Source: Brevibacillus_H sp041920465 (GTDB taxonomy: Bacteria > Bacillota > Bacilli > Brevibacillales > Brevibacillaceae). Taken from it: a stretch of DNA of 64,000 bases. The notes below the pieces were generated by a model. That model did no database searches and was not told the origin of the DNA. It worked only from the letters and a program-made list of their open reading frames with translations. The stretch is taken from contig JBHGXW010000029.1 in NCBI GenBank assembly GCA_041920465.1, positions 1 to 64,000 of the forward strand, read 5' to 3'. Below are positions 26,391 through 34,632 of this stretch, piece by piece. Numbering within the stretch: the stretch's first letter is position 1; each line of letters begins with the position of its first letter. A program made the translations under genes and the position numbers.

Positions 26391-27584
26391 TTGACAAGTA
26401 AAGTTCTGGATCATTTTTTGAAAGAAAATCTGGCTGATTTGAAGAGTAAAGGGCTGTACAATGTGATTGACCCGTTAGAAAGCCCGAACGGCCCGATCAT
26501 CAAGATTGGCGGCAAAGAATTAGTTAACCTATCATCCAATAACTATCTGGGCTTGGCAACGGACCCTCGGTTAATGGAAGCTGCAATTGAAGCAATCCAA
26601 AAATACGGAGTAGGTGCCGGTGCGGTACGGACGATCAACGGCACACTTGATCTGCATGTAAAGCTGGAAAAAAAACTGGCTGAGTTCAAGCATACGGAAG
26701 CGGCGATTGCCTATCAATCCGGTTTTAACTGTAATATGGCTGCCATCTCCGCTGTGATGGATAAAGAAGACGCGATTTTGTCCGACGAATTAAACCACGC
26801 ATCCATTATTGACGGATGCCGCCTGTCCAAAGCCAAAATCATAACCTTTAAACATTCCGATATCGACGATCTGCGGGCAAAGGCCAAGGACGCGAAGGAA
26901 TCCGGGCTGTACAAGAAGATTATGGTGATTACCGACGGCGTTTTCTCCATGGATGGAGATATCGCGAAGCTTCCTGAAATCGTGGAAGTAGCAGAAGAAT
27001 TTGATCTGATCACATATGTTGACGATGCTCACGGCTCCGGTGTCTTAGGAAAAGGGGCGGGCACGGTTAAGCATTTTGGCCTGTCCGACAAAATTGATTT
27101 CCAAATCGGGACCCTTTCCAAAGCGATTGGGGTAATCGGCGGATATGTGGCCGGAAAACAAGACCTGATCGATTGGTTGAAAGTGCGAAGCCGTCCATTC
27201 CTGTTCTCCACGGCGTTGACTCCTGGTGACGTGGCTGCGATTATCAGAGCGATTGATATTTTGATGGAAAGTACGGAACTGCACGATCGATTGTGGGAGA
27301 ATGGCAACTACTTCAAAAAAGGCCTCAAACAGCTTGGCTTCAACATTGGCGAGAGTGAGACACCAATTACCCCTTGCATTATCGGTGAAGAAAAGCTGAC
27401 ACAAGAGTTCAGTAAACGACTGTATGCGGAAGGCGTCTATGCCAAAGCGATCGTTTTTCCGACCGTGCCAAGAGGAACAGGCAGGGTACGGAACATGCCG
27501 ACTGCGGCGCACACAAAAGAAATGCTGGATCGCGCCTTGGCCATCTATGAAAAAGTAGGAAAAGAAATGGGGATCCTGTCATGA
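26391..27584 (+). CDS. kbl: Glycine C-acetyltransferase (2-amino-3-ketobutyrate CoA ligase)
   Basis: The 397-residue PLP enzyme splits 2-amino-3-oxobutyrate with CoA into glycine and acetyl-CoA, the second step of threonine breakdown. It has the alpha-oxoamine synthase layout: NLSSNNYLGLA (about 48-58), GAGAVRTINGT, DELNHASIIDG, VDDAHGSG, and the PLP lysine in GTLSKAIG near 244. The start is TTG 26391 after AAGGAGGGG. The next gene overlaps by four bases (ATGA) and encodes the matching threonine dehydrogenase. Confidence 0.95.
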   Translation: MTSKVLDHFLKENLADLKSKGLYNVIDPLESPNGPIIKIGGKELVNLSSNNYLGLATDPRLMEAAIEAIQKYGVGAGAVRTINGTLDLHVKLEKKLAEFKHTEAAIAYQSGFNCNMAAISAVMDKEDAILSDELNHASIIDGCRLSKAKIITFKHSDIDDLRAKAKDAKESGLYKKIMVITDGVFSMDGDIAKLPEIVEVAEEFDLITYVDDAHGSGVLGKGAGTVKHFGLSDKIDFQIGTLSKAIGVIGGYVAGKQDLIDWLKVRSRPFLFSTALTPGDVAAIIRAIDILMESTELHDRLWENGNYFKKGLKQLGFNIGESETPITPCIIGEEKLTQEFSKRLYAEGVYAKAIVFPTVPRGTGRVRNMPTAAHTKEMLDRALAIYEKVGKEMGILS

Positions 27585-28546
27585 AAAACATCTTGGTCAC
27601 CGGAGCGCTGGGGCAAATAGGCTCTGAGCTTGTAATGAAGCTCCGGGAAATCTACGGAGCGGAGAATGTCGTTGCAACCGATATCAGAAAACTGGAAGGC
27701 AACAAGGTGGTTGAGTCCGGCCCGTTCGAAATTTTGGACGTGACCGATGCCAAGACCATGTTTGAGCTTGCGAAAAAATATCAAGTGGATACCGTGATAC
27801 ATCTGGCCGCACTGCTTTCTGCGACGGCGGAAGCAAAGCCGCTTCTCGCTTGGAATCTGAACATGGGCGGCTTGGTCAATGCGCTCGAAGTGGCTAGAGA
27901 GTTGGGCTGCCAATTCTTTACACCAAGCTCCATCGGGGCATTCGGACCAACCACGCCAAAAGACAATACACCACAAGACACGATCCAAAGACCGACAACC
28001 ATGTACGGTGTAAACAAAGTGTCGGGTGAGCTTCTCTGCGATTACTACTATCACAAATTTGGCGTTGATACGAGAGGACTTCGCTTCCCCGGACTGATCT
28101 CTTACGTGACACCTCCAGGAGGCGGAACGACGGATTATGCGGTGGAAATCTATTATGAAGCAATAAAATCAGGCAAATATACTTCCTATATTGCACAAGG
28201 CACTTATATGGATATGATGTACATGCCGGACGCGTTGAATGCGATCATCACCTTGATGGAAGCGGATGCTTCGAAGCTGATTCACCGGAATGCCTTTAAC
28301 GTAACAGCGATGAGTATCGAACCGGAAAACGTTGCCGCCGCGATCAGGAAGCATATCCCTGACTTCGAAATGGATTACAGCGTTGATCCGGTTCGCCAGG
28401 CCATCGCTGACAGTTGGCCCAATTCCATTGATCCTACAGCAGCCGTGCAAGAATGGGGCTTCAAAGCGGAGTATGACTTGGATAAGATGACGGAAGATAT
28501 GCTTGCGAAGCTTAGAGAGAAATTTTTTCAGAATGCAATTTTATAA
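27581..28546 (+). CDS. tdh: L-threonine 3-dehydrogenase, SDR type
   Basis: The 321-residue SDR-type (epimerase-like) dehydrogenase has an NAD site VTGALGQIGSEL (6-17), catalytic Ser in TPSSIGAFGP and Y-x3-K in MYGVNKVSGE. This matches the short-chain threonine dehydrogenases, not the zinc-dependent MDR enzyme of E. coli. It oxidises threonine to 2-amino-3-oxobutyrate, passing it to Kbl. The assignment rests on sequence pattern plus the translationally coupled kbl gene. Confidence 0.9.
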   Translation: MKNILVTGALGQIGSELVMKLREIYGAENVVATDIRKLEGNKVVESGPFEILDVTDAKTMFELAKKYQVDTVIHLAALLSATAEAKPLLAWNLNMGGLVNALEVARELGCQFFTPSSIGAFGPTTPKDNTPQDTIQRPTTMYGVNKVSGELLCDYYYHKFGVDTRGLRFPGLISYVTPPGGGTTDYAVEIYYEAIKSGKYTSYIAQGTYMDMMYMPDALNAIITLMEADASKLIHRNAFNVTAMSIEPENVAAAIRKHIPDFEMDYSVDPVRQAIADSWPNSIDPTAAVQEWGFKAEYDLDKMTEDMLAKLREKFFQNAIL

Positions 28547-28571
28547 AAATGAATGAGAATCAAAGAACTAC

Positions 28572-28597
28572 AATAGGCCTTCCGATTGCGGAGGCCT
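28572..28597. terminator. Hairpin between convergent genes
   Basis: TAGGCCT(T)CCG pairs with CGG(A)GGCCTA around 28573-28597. The T run is poor on the plus strand, so it is a weak terminator. Confidence 0.45.
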
Positions 28598-29516
28598 ACT
28601 TCTGTCTGTTAAAAGCCAGAACAATGACCGTGGCGACAATGCATAAGCCGCCAATTACCTCTGGCAAGCTCATTGTCAGGTTGAGCCAGAGGACAGATAC
28701 AATAACCGCCGAGAGAGGTTCCGAACTGTTTAACATCCCCGCTTCGGCCGGAGAGATGTAACGCAAGCTTTCCAAAACCATATAAAACGGAATTAACGTT
28801 CCGAACAGGACGACAAAGGAGATATACAGCCAGGATTGAATCGTGAGCAGCTCCGCGTGAATTGCCCAGGGTGGCGCAAGAAAGCTCATTCCAATCCCGC
28901 CGATCAGCATGCCCCATCCGACAACAGGTAATGAACCCCATTTCTGCAGAATTTTTGCCGGATACAAGGTGTAGAATGCTGCGGTAACGGCAGAGCCAAG
29001 CCCCCATCCAACTGCCGCAGGATTGATGGACAGCCCATCTGTTGACCCCTTGGTTACCAGCAGATATGTCCCCAACAGCGCTAAGCCCAGTGCTGTCATC
29101 TCTCGTACGTTCGGTATCCGCATGAAGCGCAGAGCGAGATACAAGGAGATAAATACCGGACCCAAAAATTGCAGCAAGGTAGCGGTAGCTGCGTTTCCTG
29201 CGTTGATGGCAGCGAAGTAGGTATACTGAACTCCCAACATGCCAAGGAGGCCAAATACGATCAGTTGGAGACGATCAGCTGGGTTGCGCCAGATACCCCA
29301 ACAGGCACGGCCATTGTTAAACATCACATATAGGACGAGTAAAGCACCAGCACATAATAATCGTACCGTTACCAACCAATCCGGTTGAATTTTCATATTT
29401 TCAAAGAGAACTTGTGCGGCGGTTCCGGAAAGTCCCCATAAAGCTGCTCCACCGAAAGCCAAAGAAACTCCTTTTATTCTTGCTGCCGACCTATACCTGA
29501 GTACGGAAACTTTCAT
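28596..29516 (-). CDS. EamA/DMT-family transporter
   Basis: The 306-residue protein has ten predicted membrane helices in two EamA repeats (first about 18-145, second about 165-300). Typical pieces are ALWGLSGTAAQVLF, TATLLQFLGPVFISLYLA and SPAEAGMLNSSEPLSAV. It likely exports amino acids or other metabolites; substrate unknown. Single gene, convergent to tdh. Confidence 0.88.
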   Translation of the reverse strand: MKVSVLRYRSAARIKGVSLAFGGAALWGLSGTAAQVLFENMKIQPDWLVTVRLLCAGALLVLYVMFNNGRACWGIWRNPADRLQLIVFGLLGMLGVQYTYFAAINAGNAATATLLQFLGPVFISLYLALRFMRIPNVREMTALGLALLGTYLLVTKGSTDGLSINPAAVGWGLGSAVTAAFYTLYPAKILQKWGSLPVVGWGMLIGGIGMSFLAPPWAIHAELLTIQSWLYISFVVLFGTLIPFYMVLESLRYISPAEAGMLNSSEPLSAVIVSVLWLNLTMSLPEVIGGLCIVATVIVLAFNRQK

Positions 29517-29772
29517 TTTTTTCTCCCCTGTCTATTCCGTAGTTTACATAAACTTTCTATCATTTCTCATCTATTTCTTATCACAAAGATTGTAATCTCT
29601 TCCATAGGAAGGAGCAACCTTTCATTTTTCCAAGCTGTGCCTAATACAAATAACGCTCTCCATCACTGGTAAAAACAGACTGAAATGCCGCCCGTAAGAA
29701 ATGTTTCTGAACCGTCAAATTTATATTGTGGAATTATGGTAAAATATTGGATAGTATAGGGGGTATATGTTG

Positions 29773-29949
29773 ATGGAGCATGATGAAGAAGAGAAGCAAA
29801 TCCACCAATTCGCTCAACTTGCGGATGAAGAATCAGAACAATCGGCCCGAAAGAAGTACCAAAAAATATTTTGGACAATTATTATCTTAAGTGCTCTCGC
29901 GTTTTTGATTTTTGATACGGTTCTTGTGGTGAATATCATCATGAAGTAA
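29773..29949 (+). CDS. Small single-helix membrane protein
   Basis: ATG 29773 lies eight bases after AGGGGGT. The 58-residue product has an acidic N-terminal half (EHDEEEKQIHQFAQLADEES) and one membrane helix (about 35-55). A TAAAAT -10-like box lies at about 29740. No family recognised. Confidence 0.55.
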   Translation: MEHDEEEKQIHQFAQLADEESEQSARKKYQKIFWTIIILSALAFLIFDTVLVVNIIMK

Positions 29950-29950
29950 A

Positions 29951-29984
29951 AAAGAGTTCTGACGACAGGCAGAACTCTTTTTTA
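29951..29984. terminator. Bidirectional terminator
   Basis: AAAGAGTTCTG (29951-29961) pairs with CAGAACTCTTT (29970-29980), with A and T runs on the two sides. It serves the convergent genes on both flanks. Confidence 0.85.
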
Positions 29985-29990
29985 CTTCAC

Positions 29991-30179
29991 TTATTCTTCA
30001 TCTGCCCAAGGAATAGGTTTGGCAAAGGGAATCGGGTACTGTTCGTCTGGGATATCACGTTCTGCTTTTGCTTTGTCAACGGAGCCGATAGGCAGTTTAT
30101 TTTCTACGGTGTAGATCAAGTTCTTATCGGTATCAACAGGTTTAAATGATGGATCTGGTTGAACTGATTGATCTGCCAT
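29991..30179 (-). CDS. Hypothetical small soluble protein
   Basis: From ATG 30179 (GGAGGTGA) the product is 62 residues, proline-rich and acidic, with no membrane helix: MADQSVQPDPSFKP..., ending PIPFAKPIPWADEE. It follows the sirtuin gene by 80 bases on the same strand. Not recognised. Confidence 0.6.
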   Translation of the reverse strand: MADQSVQPDPSFKPVDTDKNLIYTVENKLPIGSVDKAKAERDIPDEQYPIPFAKPIPWADEE

Positions 30180-30259
30180 GAAGCAGTTCACCTCCTTGAC
30201 ACCATTAGCGTGTTCAGAGGGAAGGCGGGTTATCCGCATCAAGCTGTTTTGTTTGCAAA

Positions 30260-31009
30260 TTATGTACGGGGAAGATCCAACTCCATGCATTCCCGCATTT
30301 TTCGTACCGTTTCCCCGATTTCCGCATGGATGGTCACATCGAATAAATGGTCGAAGTCAGTTTGTTCCCTGTTAATCAGAATCAGGCGGCGCTTGGTGTC
30401 TGATCTGGCAATTGGCACTAACTGATTGACGGGTGCTACTTTGAGGGAACTTCCCATCACGATAAACAAATCGCATTGTTCCACGGCGTCAACAGATGGT
30501 TCGAAATCCCTTACCGTGTCTCCAAATAAGACGATATTGGGTTTCAGAATTCCATGGCAGTATTCGTTGGTACACACAGGGACTTCCAGCTTCACGATGT
30601 AATCAAGCGAATAAGAGATCAAGCAGACCGGGCAGTATGCGCCTTTGGCGTTTCCGTGCACTTCGTACACATGTTTGCTGCCTGCTTTCAGATGTAGCCC
30701 ATCGATATTCTGAGTAATGATCGTAACCTCTTTGCCGATTGATTCAAGCCAGACGAGAAAGCGGTGGCCGTCGTTGGGCTGGTATGTTTCAGCTGTTTTA
30801 AGGCGAAACAGCTCTTTGTAAAACGCCCAGAAATCTTTAGGATTGTAGTACAAATACCACGTTGACAGCTTGTGTTGTGTATGGGTATTCCATAAGCCTT
30901 GAGTGGAGCGAAAATCGGGAATTCCCGATTCGGTGCTGATGCCGGCTCCCGTCAAAACAGCGATTCGCTTTGCTTCATGCAAGAGACATGCTGCTGATCG
31001 CACCTGCAT
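30260..31009 (-). CDS. NAD-dependent protein deacetylase, Sir2 family
   Basis: From ATG 31009 (GGAGGGAATTGCC) the product is 249 residues. NAD site GAGISTESGIPDFRS (21-35), TQNIDGLH, catalytic His in VHGN, and the zinc site CPVC ... VCTNEYC are all present, as are GSSLKVAPVN and LINRE near the end. It removes acyl groups from protein lysines, regulating for example acetyl-CoA synthetase in related bacteria. Confidence 0.93.
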   Translation of the reverse strand: MQVRSAACLLHEAKRIAVLTGAGISTESGIPDFRSTQGLWNTHTQHKLSTWYLYYNPKDFWAFYKELFRLKTAETYQPNDGHRFLVWLESIGKEVTIITQNIDGLHLKAGSKHVYEVHGNAKGAYCPVCLISYSLDYIVKLEVPVCTNEYCHGILKPNIVLFGDTVRDFEPSVDAVEQCDLFIVMGSSLKVAPVNQLVPIARSDTKRRLILINREQTDFDHLFDVTIHAEIGETVRKMRECMELDLPRT

Positions 31010-31135
31010 GGCAATTCCTCCCTGTCCATAGCCCTTGTGATTCCCGGTGGGCCCCACCCGACTGAGTGTGAGCTTAAGTCAGGTGGGTTTTATTCTGATT
31101 GTAGCATATATGATTGAAGTAACAGACGAGCCAAG

Positions 31136-31171
31136 CGAAAAACAGCCGATGCCAATCTAAGAGCATCGGCT
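31136..31171 (-). terminator. Rho-independent terminator
   Basis: AGCCGATGC (31144-31152) pairs with GCATCGGCT (31163-31171); on the minus strand it is followed by GTTTTTCG. It ends the VOC gene transcript. Confidence 0.75.
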
Positions 31172-31181
31172 GCAGGGATTC

Positions 31182-31596
31182 TTATTGCCATTGTTTGGGC
31201 TGCACCAGGCAAAACTTGTTGCCGTCCAAATCTTCAAAGACGGTTTGAATGCCCCAGGATTCCTCTTTCGGCGGGAAGGCAAATTTGACTCCACGGTTTT
31301 TCAACGTTTCATAGGTTTCCTGGATATTGTTTGTATTGACGCAAATGATCGGATTCAGTCCGATTGTTTGAAGCAGCTTTTCCCCAGCTTCGGGACCGTG
31401 CCATTTCACGGGATTATGCAGGGTAATCTCCAATTGCGGCTGATCTTTTGGGGTGACGGTGAGCCAACGGGGAGCTTGTTCGTCTGGCCCCATGAAAATC
31501 GGAATGTTTTACGAAGCCTAATACCTCTGTGTAAAATTGCAATGCCGCCTGTTCGTCTCTTACATATACTCCTACGACACTTACACTTGTAATCAT
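31182..31596 (-). pseudogene. VOC/glyoxalase-fold protein with a frameshift
   Basis: The first half starts at ATG 31596 (GGAGGTTG) and reads MITSVSVVGVYVRDEQAALQ... to GFVKHSDF; then the rest (MGPDEQAPRWLTVTPKDQP... to LDGNKFCLVQPKQW) is in another frame, with the change near 31493. Together they make a normal VOC protein of about 137 residues. A one-base indel, or a sequencing error, separates them. An ATG at 31493 could start only the C-terminal half. Confidence 0.8.
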
Positions 31597-31741
31597 ATTT
31601 TCAACCTCCATTTGGATGTTATTGCCAAACAAAATTATCTTAGCATAAATGAAATATGAAATCAAACAAATGTTCGTGTAGACCGTCAACAATAATGGTG
31701 TTTACTCCTTATTTTGGTGATTACGGGTACGGGTGGGCAAT

Positions 31742-31770
31742 ATAAAAAGCCTCCGCCAATTAAGGGAGGC
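31742..31770 (-). terminator. Minus-strand terminator-like hairpin
   Basis: GCCTCC pairs with GGGAGGC (31750-31770) and the minus strand then reads TTTTTATA. It touches the start of the first 102-bp repeat. Confidence 0.55.
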
Positions 31771-31868
31771 CGCTGCTACGGTTTTGACCACTTCCTGACG
31801 ATGAGAGAAGCCGTACTTGAGTACAACTGCGCAAGCTGTAACGGAGGGGAGAAAGGACAACGTTTTTC
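31767..31868 (+). repeat. 102-bp direct repeat, copy A
   Basis: Nearly identical to 32368-32469 (two or so differences, near GGAGG-GGA versus GGAGG-CAA). On the plus strand it can be read as RCYGFDHFLTMREAVLEYNC followed by ASCNGG, with a CxxC. It is also open on the minus strand. The two copies are 601 bases apart and enclose palindromes P1 and P2. Confidence 0.9.
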
Positions 31869-31879
31869 ATCTCATATCG

Positions 31880-31921
31880 GAAAGTTTAACCGCTTTAAAT
31901 TGTTAAAGTGGTTAAACTTTC
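31880..31921. repeat. 42-bp palindrome, copy 2
   Basis: The 19-base arms GAAAGTTTAACCGCTTTAA and TTAAAGTGGTTAAACTTTC pair with a single G-T wobble around ATTG. Confidence 0.9.
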
Positions 31922-32138
31922 TTTCCTTTTGTCCAGCAGAAGAAAAACTTCGTCCACTCACAGCTCCTTTTAAGCGAAACAAAGCGCAGGGAGCGAAAGA
32001 AGGAAAAGAGTCGGCATTCTTTACACCATTGAGAGGCCAAGTGGTTTTCTTGTCGACTCCCTTCTGAAGTGAGCGAAGCGGACGGTAGACGCTACAAGCG
32101 AGCTTAAATAGAGCGAAGAGGGACGAAGTCTTTTCTTA
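31880..32138 (+). repeat. Palindrome-headed intergenic repeat, copy 2
   Basis: The 42-bp palindrome (31880-31921) is followed after 26 bases by CTTCGTCC (31948-31955), a core sharing a 34-base block with copy 1 (32052-32085), and GGACGAAG (32121-32128) then TCTTTTCTTA. The CTTCGTCC/GGACGAAG ends are inverted repeats. Confidence 0.8.
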
Positions 32139-32209
32139 CTATATAAGACTCCATGCCGACTTCTTCGGCACCACTGATGAATGAAAATGGAACACTTATT
32201 TTCAGGGTA

Positions 32210-32251
32210 GAAAGTTTAATCACTTTAAATTATTAAAGTGATTAAACTTTC
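32210..32251. repeat. 42-bp palindrome, copy 3
   Basis: The arms GAAAGTTTAATCACTTTAA and TTAAAGTGATTAAACTTTC are perfect complements around ATTA. Against copy 2, an A-T pair replaces a G-C pair on both arms. Confidence 0.9.
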
Positions 32252-32340
32252 TTTCCATTTGCGCAGCTAGTGGAGAAAAACGATTGTCCATTTCGCAGCG
32301 ACTCTTACAGCGCAAGCCCAGGCTTGTCGTAATCGTCAGG
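32210..32340 (+). repeat. Palindrome-headed repeat, copy 3 (partial)
   Basis: The palindrome at 32210-32251 is followed by CTTTCCATTTG and then GAGAAAAACGATTGTCC (about 32274-32290), which lines up with GAAGAAAAACTTCGTCC of copy 2. After that the similarity is lost, so the copy is truncated or diverged. Confidence 0.6.
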
Positions 32341-32367
32341 AGAAAAAGTGGTCAAGCAGTGATACGA

Positions 32368-32469
32368 AGGCCGCTGCTACGGTTTTGACCACTTCCTGAC
32401 GATGAGAGAAGCCGTACTTGAGTACAACTGCGCAAGCTGTAACGGAGGCAAGAAAGGACAACGTTTTTC
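32368..32469 (+). repeat. 102-bp direct repeat, copy B
   Basis: Second copy of 31767-31868. It ends nine bases before the YmaF stop codon. The preceding GTCAGG...GTGGTCAA (32335-32356) is inverted relative to TTGACCACTTCCTGAC inside the repeat (32384-32400), giving a possible large hairpin not present at copy A. Confidence 0.9.
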
Positions 32470-32477
32470 TTATTATT

Positions 32478-32813
32478 TTAAATTTCACCGGTTCTGCCTC
32501 GGTAATCATGAATGTGCCTGTCATTTAGCGTGGTTTGACCGGAGAATTCATGATAGTGTCTGCCATCCGGCAGCATAACGGGAGGAGAAGTCCAACCGCT
32601 GTAGTAATGGACATGACCGTCATCGAATGAAGTCATGCCCTCATAATAATGAACGTGGCTGGCCCAATCGCTGCCGTATTGTGTGGATGTACTCCCGCTC
32701 ATCATATGACGATGCCCTTCATTGAAGGTTGTTCTGGTTTGATAGGAGTGAATGTGTTGGGGAGAAGCGGCAAAGTGGACGAATTGTATCGTGTGAGAGT
32801 GTTTATTTCCCAA
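32478..32813 (-). CDS. YmaF-family His-rich protein, second copy
   Basis: The 111-residue protein starts at TTG 32813 (GAGGTGGGAAA) and has spaced His motifs: KHSHTI, QHIHSY, GHRHMM, SHVHYY, GHVHYY, RHYHEF and RHIHDY, with threonine/phenylalanine turns between (TTFNEGH, TSFDDGH, TTLNDRH). The pattern is denser than in the paralog at 18739. Metal binding is likely but unproven. The repeat cluster lies directly downstream. Confidence 0.8.
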   Translation of the reverse strand: MGNKHSHTIQFVHFAASPQHIHSYQTRTTFNEGHRHMMSGSTSTQYGSDWASHVHYYEGMTSFDDGHVHYYSGWTSPPVMLPDGRHYHEFSGQTTLNDRHIHDYRGRTGEI

Positions 32814-32936
32814 TTTCCCACCTCGCTTTCGTGAAGCCAGATATCATTACTTAATGCAGACAGGAGGGAAGATGAAACTGGCATCTGACCATAAACTCTT
32901 GCATTTCACGTCCAAGCATGATCAAGCGATATCTGA

Positions 32937-34475
32937 TCAAAGTTCCTCGATGATATCTCCAGCGATCAAAGAACCTGGGGAGTAGCGCTTTGTGATTGCT
33001 CTGTCCCCGGCTGTCCCATGCAGCCACACACCTAGGCAGGCGGCATGCTCGCCAGTCAGCCCTTGAGCCAACAGGCTGGCAATGATACCTGACAGCACAT
33101 CGCCGGAGCCGCCGGTGGCCATACCCGGATTGCCTGTCGGGTTAATATAGACTGTTCCTTCAGGAGTTGCCACCACTGTTCGGGCACCCTTCAACACCAG
33201 GATTACCTGATGGCGCGCCGCAAATAGTCTCGCTGCTTCTATCCGGTCTTGCTGAACTTTCTTGGTTGTTGTACCTAAGAGTCTGGCCATTTCGCCCGGA
33301 TGGGGAGTGAGAATAACGGTTCCGTTCCGTTTTCGCCAAGAGCCAAAATCAGGAGAATCTGCAATCATGTTGAGTGCATCTGCGTCTAAAACAAGCGGGC
33401 AGTCACTTCCTTCCCAAAGAGACCGCAGCCATTCACTGTCCTGAGCAAAACGCCCCAGACCGGGTCCGATGACCGCAGCGTCCCGTTGGTTGATAAGTTC
33501 AGCCAGCGCTTGGGCGGATTGCAGGGCATGCCCTCTTCCGGCGAGACCCGCCAGCATCACTTCCGGTACCTGGCCGATTAAAGCGGGGATCAGCTCATCC
33601 AAAACCGCCCATGTGACCAGACCGCAGCCAGCTCGGAGCGCCGCTTTGCAGCAGAGCAAACCGGCTCCGCTCATCTCCCTGCTTCCGGCGCATACAAGCA
33701 AATGGCCGTATGTTCCTTTGTGCGTGTCGTTTTTCCTCGGAAGAATAACAGGTTGTCCGAAGCGTTCCTTGAAAAAATGTTCATGAAGCAAAAAGGTGCG
33801 AATGGCAAAGCGGGAAGCAAGCGACGGCGAGATTCCGATTTCACGCACAACCACATCTCCCGCGGCTTGGGCTCCCGGATATTGGACGAGCCCGCGTTTC
33901 AAAAAGGCAAGAGCAACTGTCCGTGTTGCCTGAATGCATGGCTCGTGAACCGCTCCCGTATCCGCATCAAGTCCGCTCGGAATATCTGCCGCCACAATCG
34001 GCAGTCTGCATGCGTTGGCCTCTGTAATGAGGGAGGCGTAGCGATCCCTTGGAGCTCCTTTCGAGCCGGTTCCCAACAAGGCGTCAACGATTCCATCGAA
34101 TGAACGCCAATCAATCGGTTGGGAACCGTATACCAAACAGGGTATTCCCAGGCGTTCCACGATATCGCGCTGAAAAGCGGCATCTCCGGTTAAATGTTCC
34201 GGGGGCTGTACATAAATAATGGTTGCCAAGAGGCCGGCTTCTGCCAAATGCCTCGCCGCAACCAGGCCATCTCCGCCGTTATTCCCTTTTCCCACAAGAA
34301 TCGCCCAATGAGGAATACGATCCTCTTGATATAGTCCTTTTTCTTTAGACAACTGAATCACTTCACGGGCGATCTGGCTGCCTGCGTTCTCCATCAATAC
34401 AACGGCAGGAATTCCAATTGTTTGGATGACGTATTCATCCAGTTTTCTCATCTCATTTGCAGTAACCACGTACAT
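32937..34475 (-). CDS. Bifunctional NAD(P)HX epimerase/dehydratase
   Basis: The 512-residue fusion repairs hydrated NADH and NADPH. The N-terminal YjeF_N epimerase domain (about 1-215) has MENAG and the GNNGGDG loop near 64; the C-terminal ADP-dependent dehydratase (about 230-505) has THKGTYGHLLVCAGS, VIGPGLGR, LDADALN, LTPHPGEM and the ATP-site GSGDVLSGIIA. Length is normal for the fused NnrE-NnrD enzyme. A single gene, divergent from the YbaK gene. Confidence 0.95.
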   Translation of the reverse strand: MYVVTANEMRKLDEYVIQTIGIPAVVLMENAGSQIAREVIQLSKEKGLYQEDRIPHWAILVGKGNNGGDGLVAARHLAEAGLLATIIYVQPPEHLTGDAAFQRDIVERLGIPCLVYGSQPIDWRSFDGIVDALLGTGSKGAPRDRYASLITEANACRLPIVAADIPSGLDADTGAVHEPCIQATRTVALAFLKRGLVQYPGAQAAGDVVVREIGISPSLASRFAIRTFLLHEHFFKERFGQPVILPRKNDTHKGTYGHLLVCAGSREMSGAGLLCCKAALRAGCGLVTWAVLDELIPALIGQVPEVMLAGLAGRGHALQSAQALAELINQRDAAVIGPGLGRFAQDSEWLRSLWEGSDCPLVLDADALNMIADSPDFGSWRKRNGTVILTPHPGEMARLLGTTTKKVQQDRIEAARLFAARHQVILVLKGARTVVATPEGTVYINPTGNPGMATGGSGDVLSGIIASLLAQGLTGEHAACLGVWLHGTAGDRAITKRYSPGSLIAGDIIEEL

Positions 34476-34545
34476 GAGCAGCTTTCTCCTTCCTACCCTT
34501 TTTCCAACATCTTACCATACTCCTTGAAGAAGCGAAGAAAAGAGA

Positions 34546-34573
34546 TTGGCCGGTTTCAAAAATGGTGTATAAT
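34546..34573 (+). promoter_or_regulatory. Sigma-A promoter
   Basis: TTGGCC (34546-34551), 16 bases, TATAAT (34568-34573), 60 bases before the YbaK gene. Confidence 0.6.
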
Positions 34574-34632
34574 ACTGGAAAAAGAAAAAGAAAGAGATCT
34601 GCACGAAGATATTAAAAAAGGAGAATGACAAA

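Noticed and set aside
31053..31094. Plus-strand terminator upstream of the sirtuin
   Set aside because: CCCACCCGACT can pair with AGTCAGGTGGG and a short T run follows, but there is no plus-strand gene before it, so its role is unclear.
31714..32067. 117-codon plus-strand frame across the repeat cluster
   Set aside because: It runs through the 102-bp repeat and the palindrome with no ribosome site and no family. More likely a chance frame, although the repeat part may come from an old gene.
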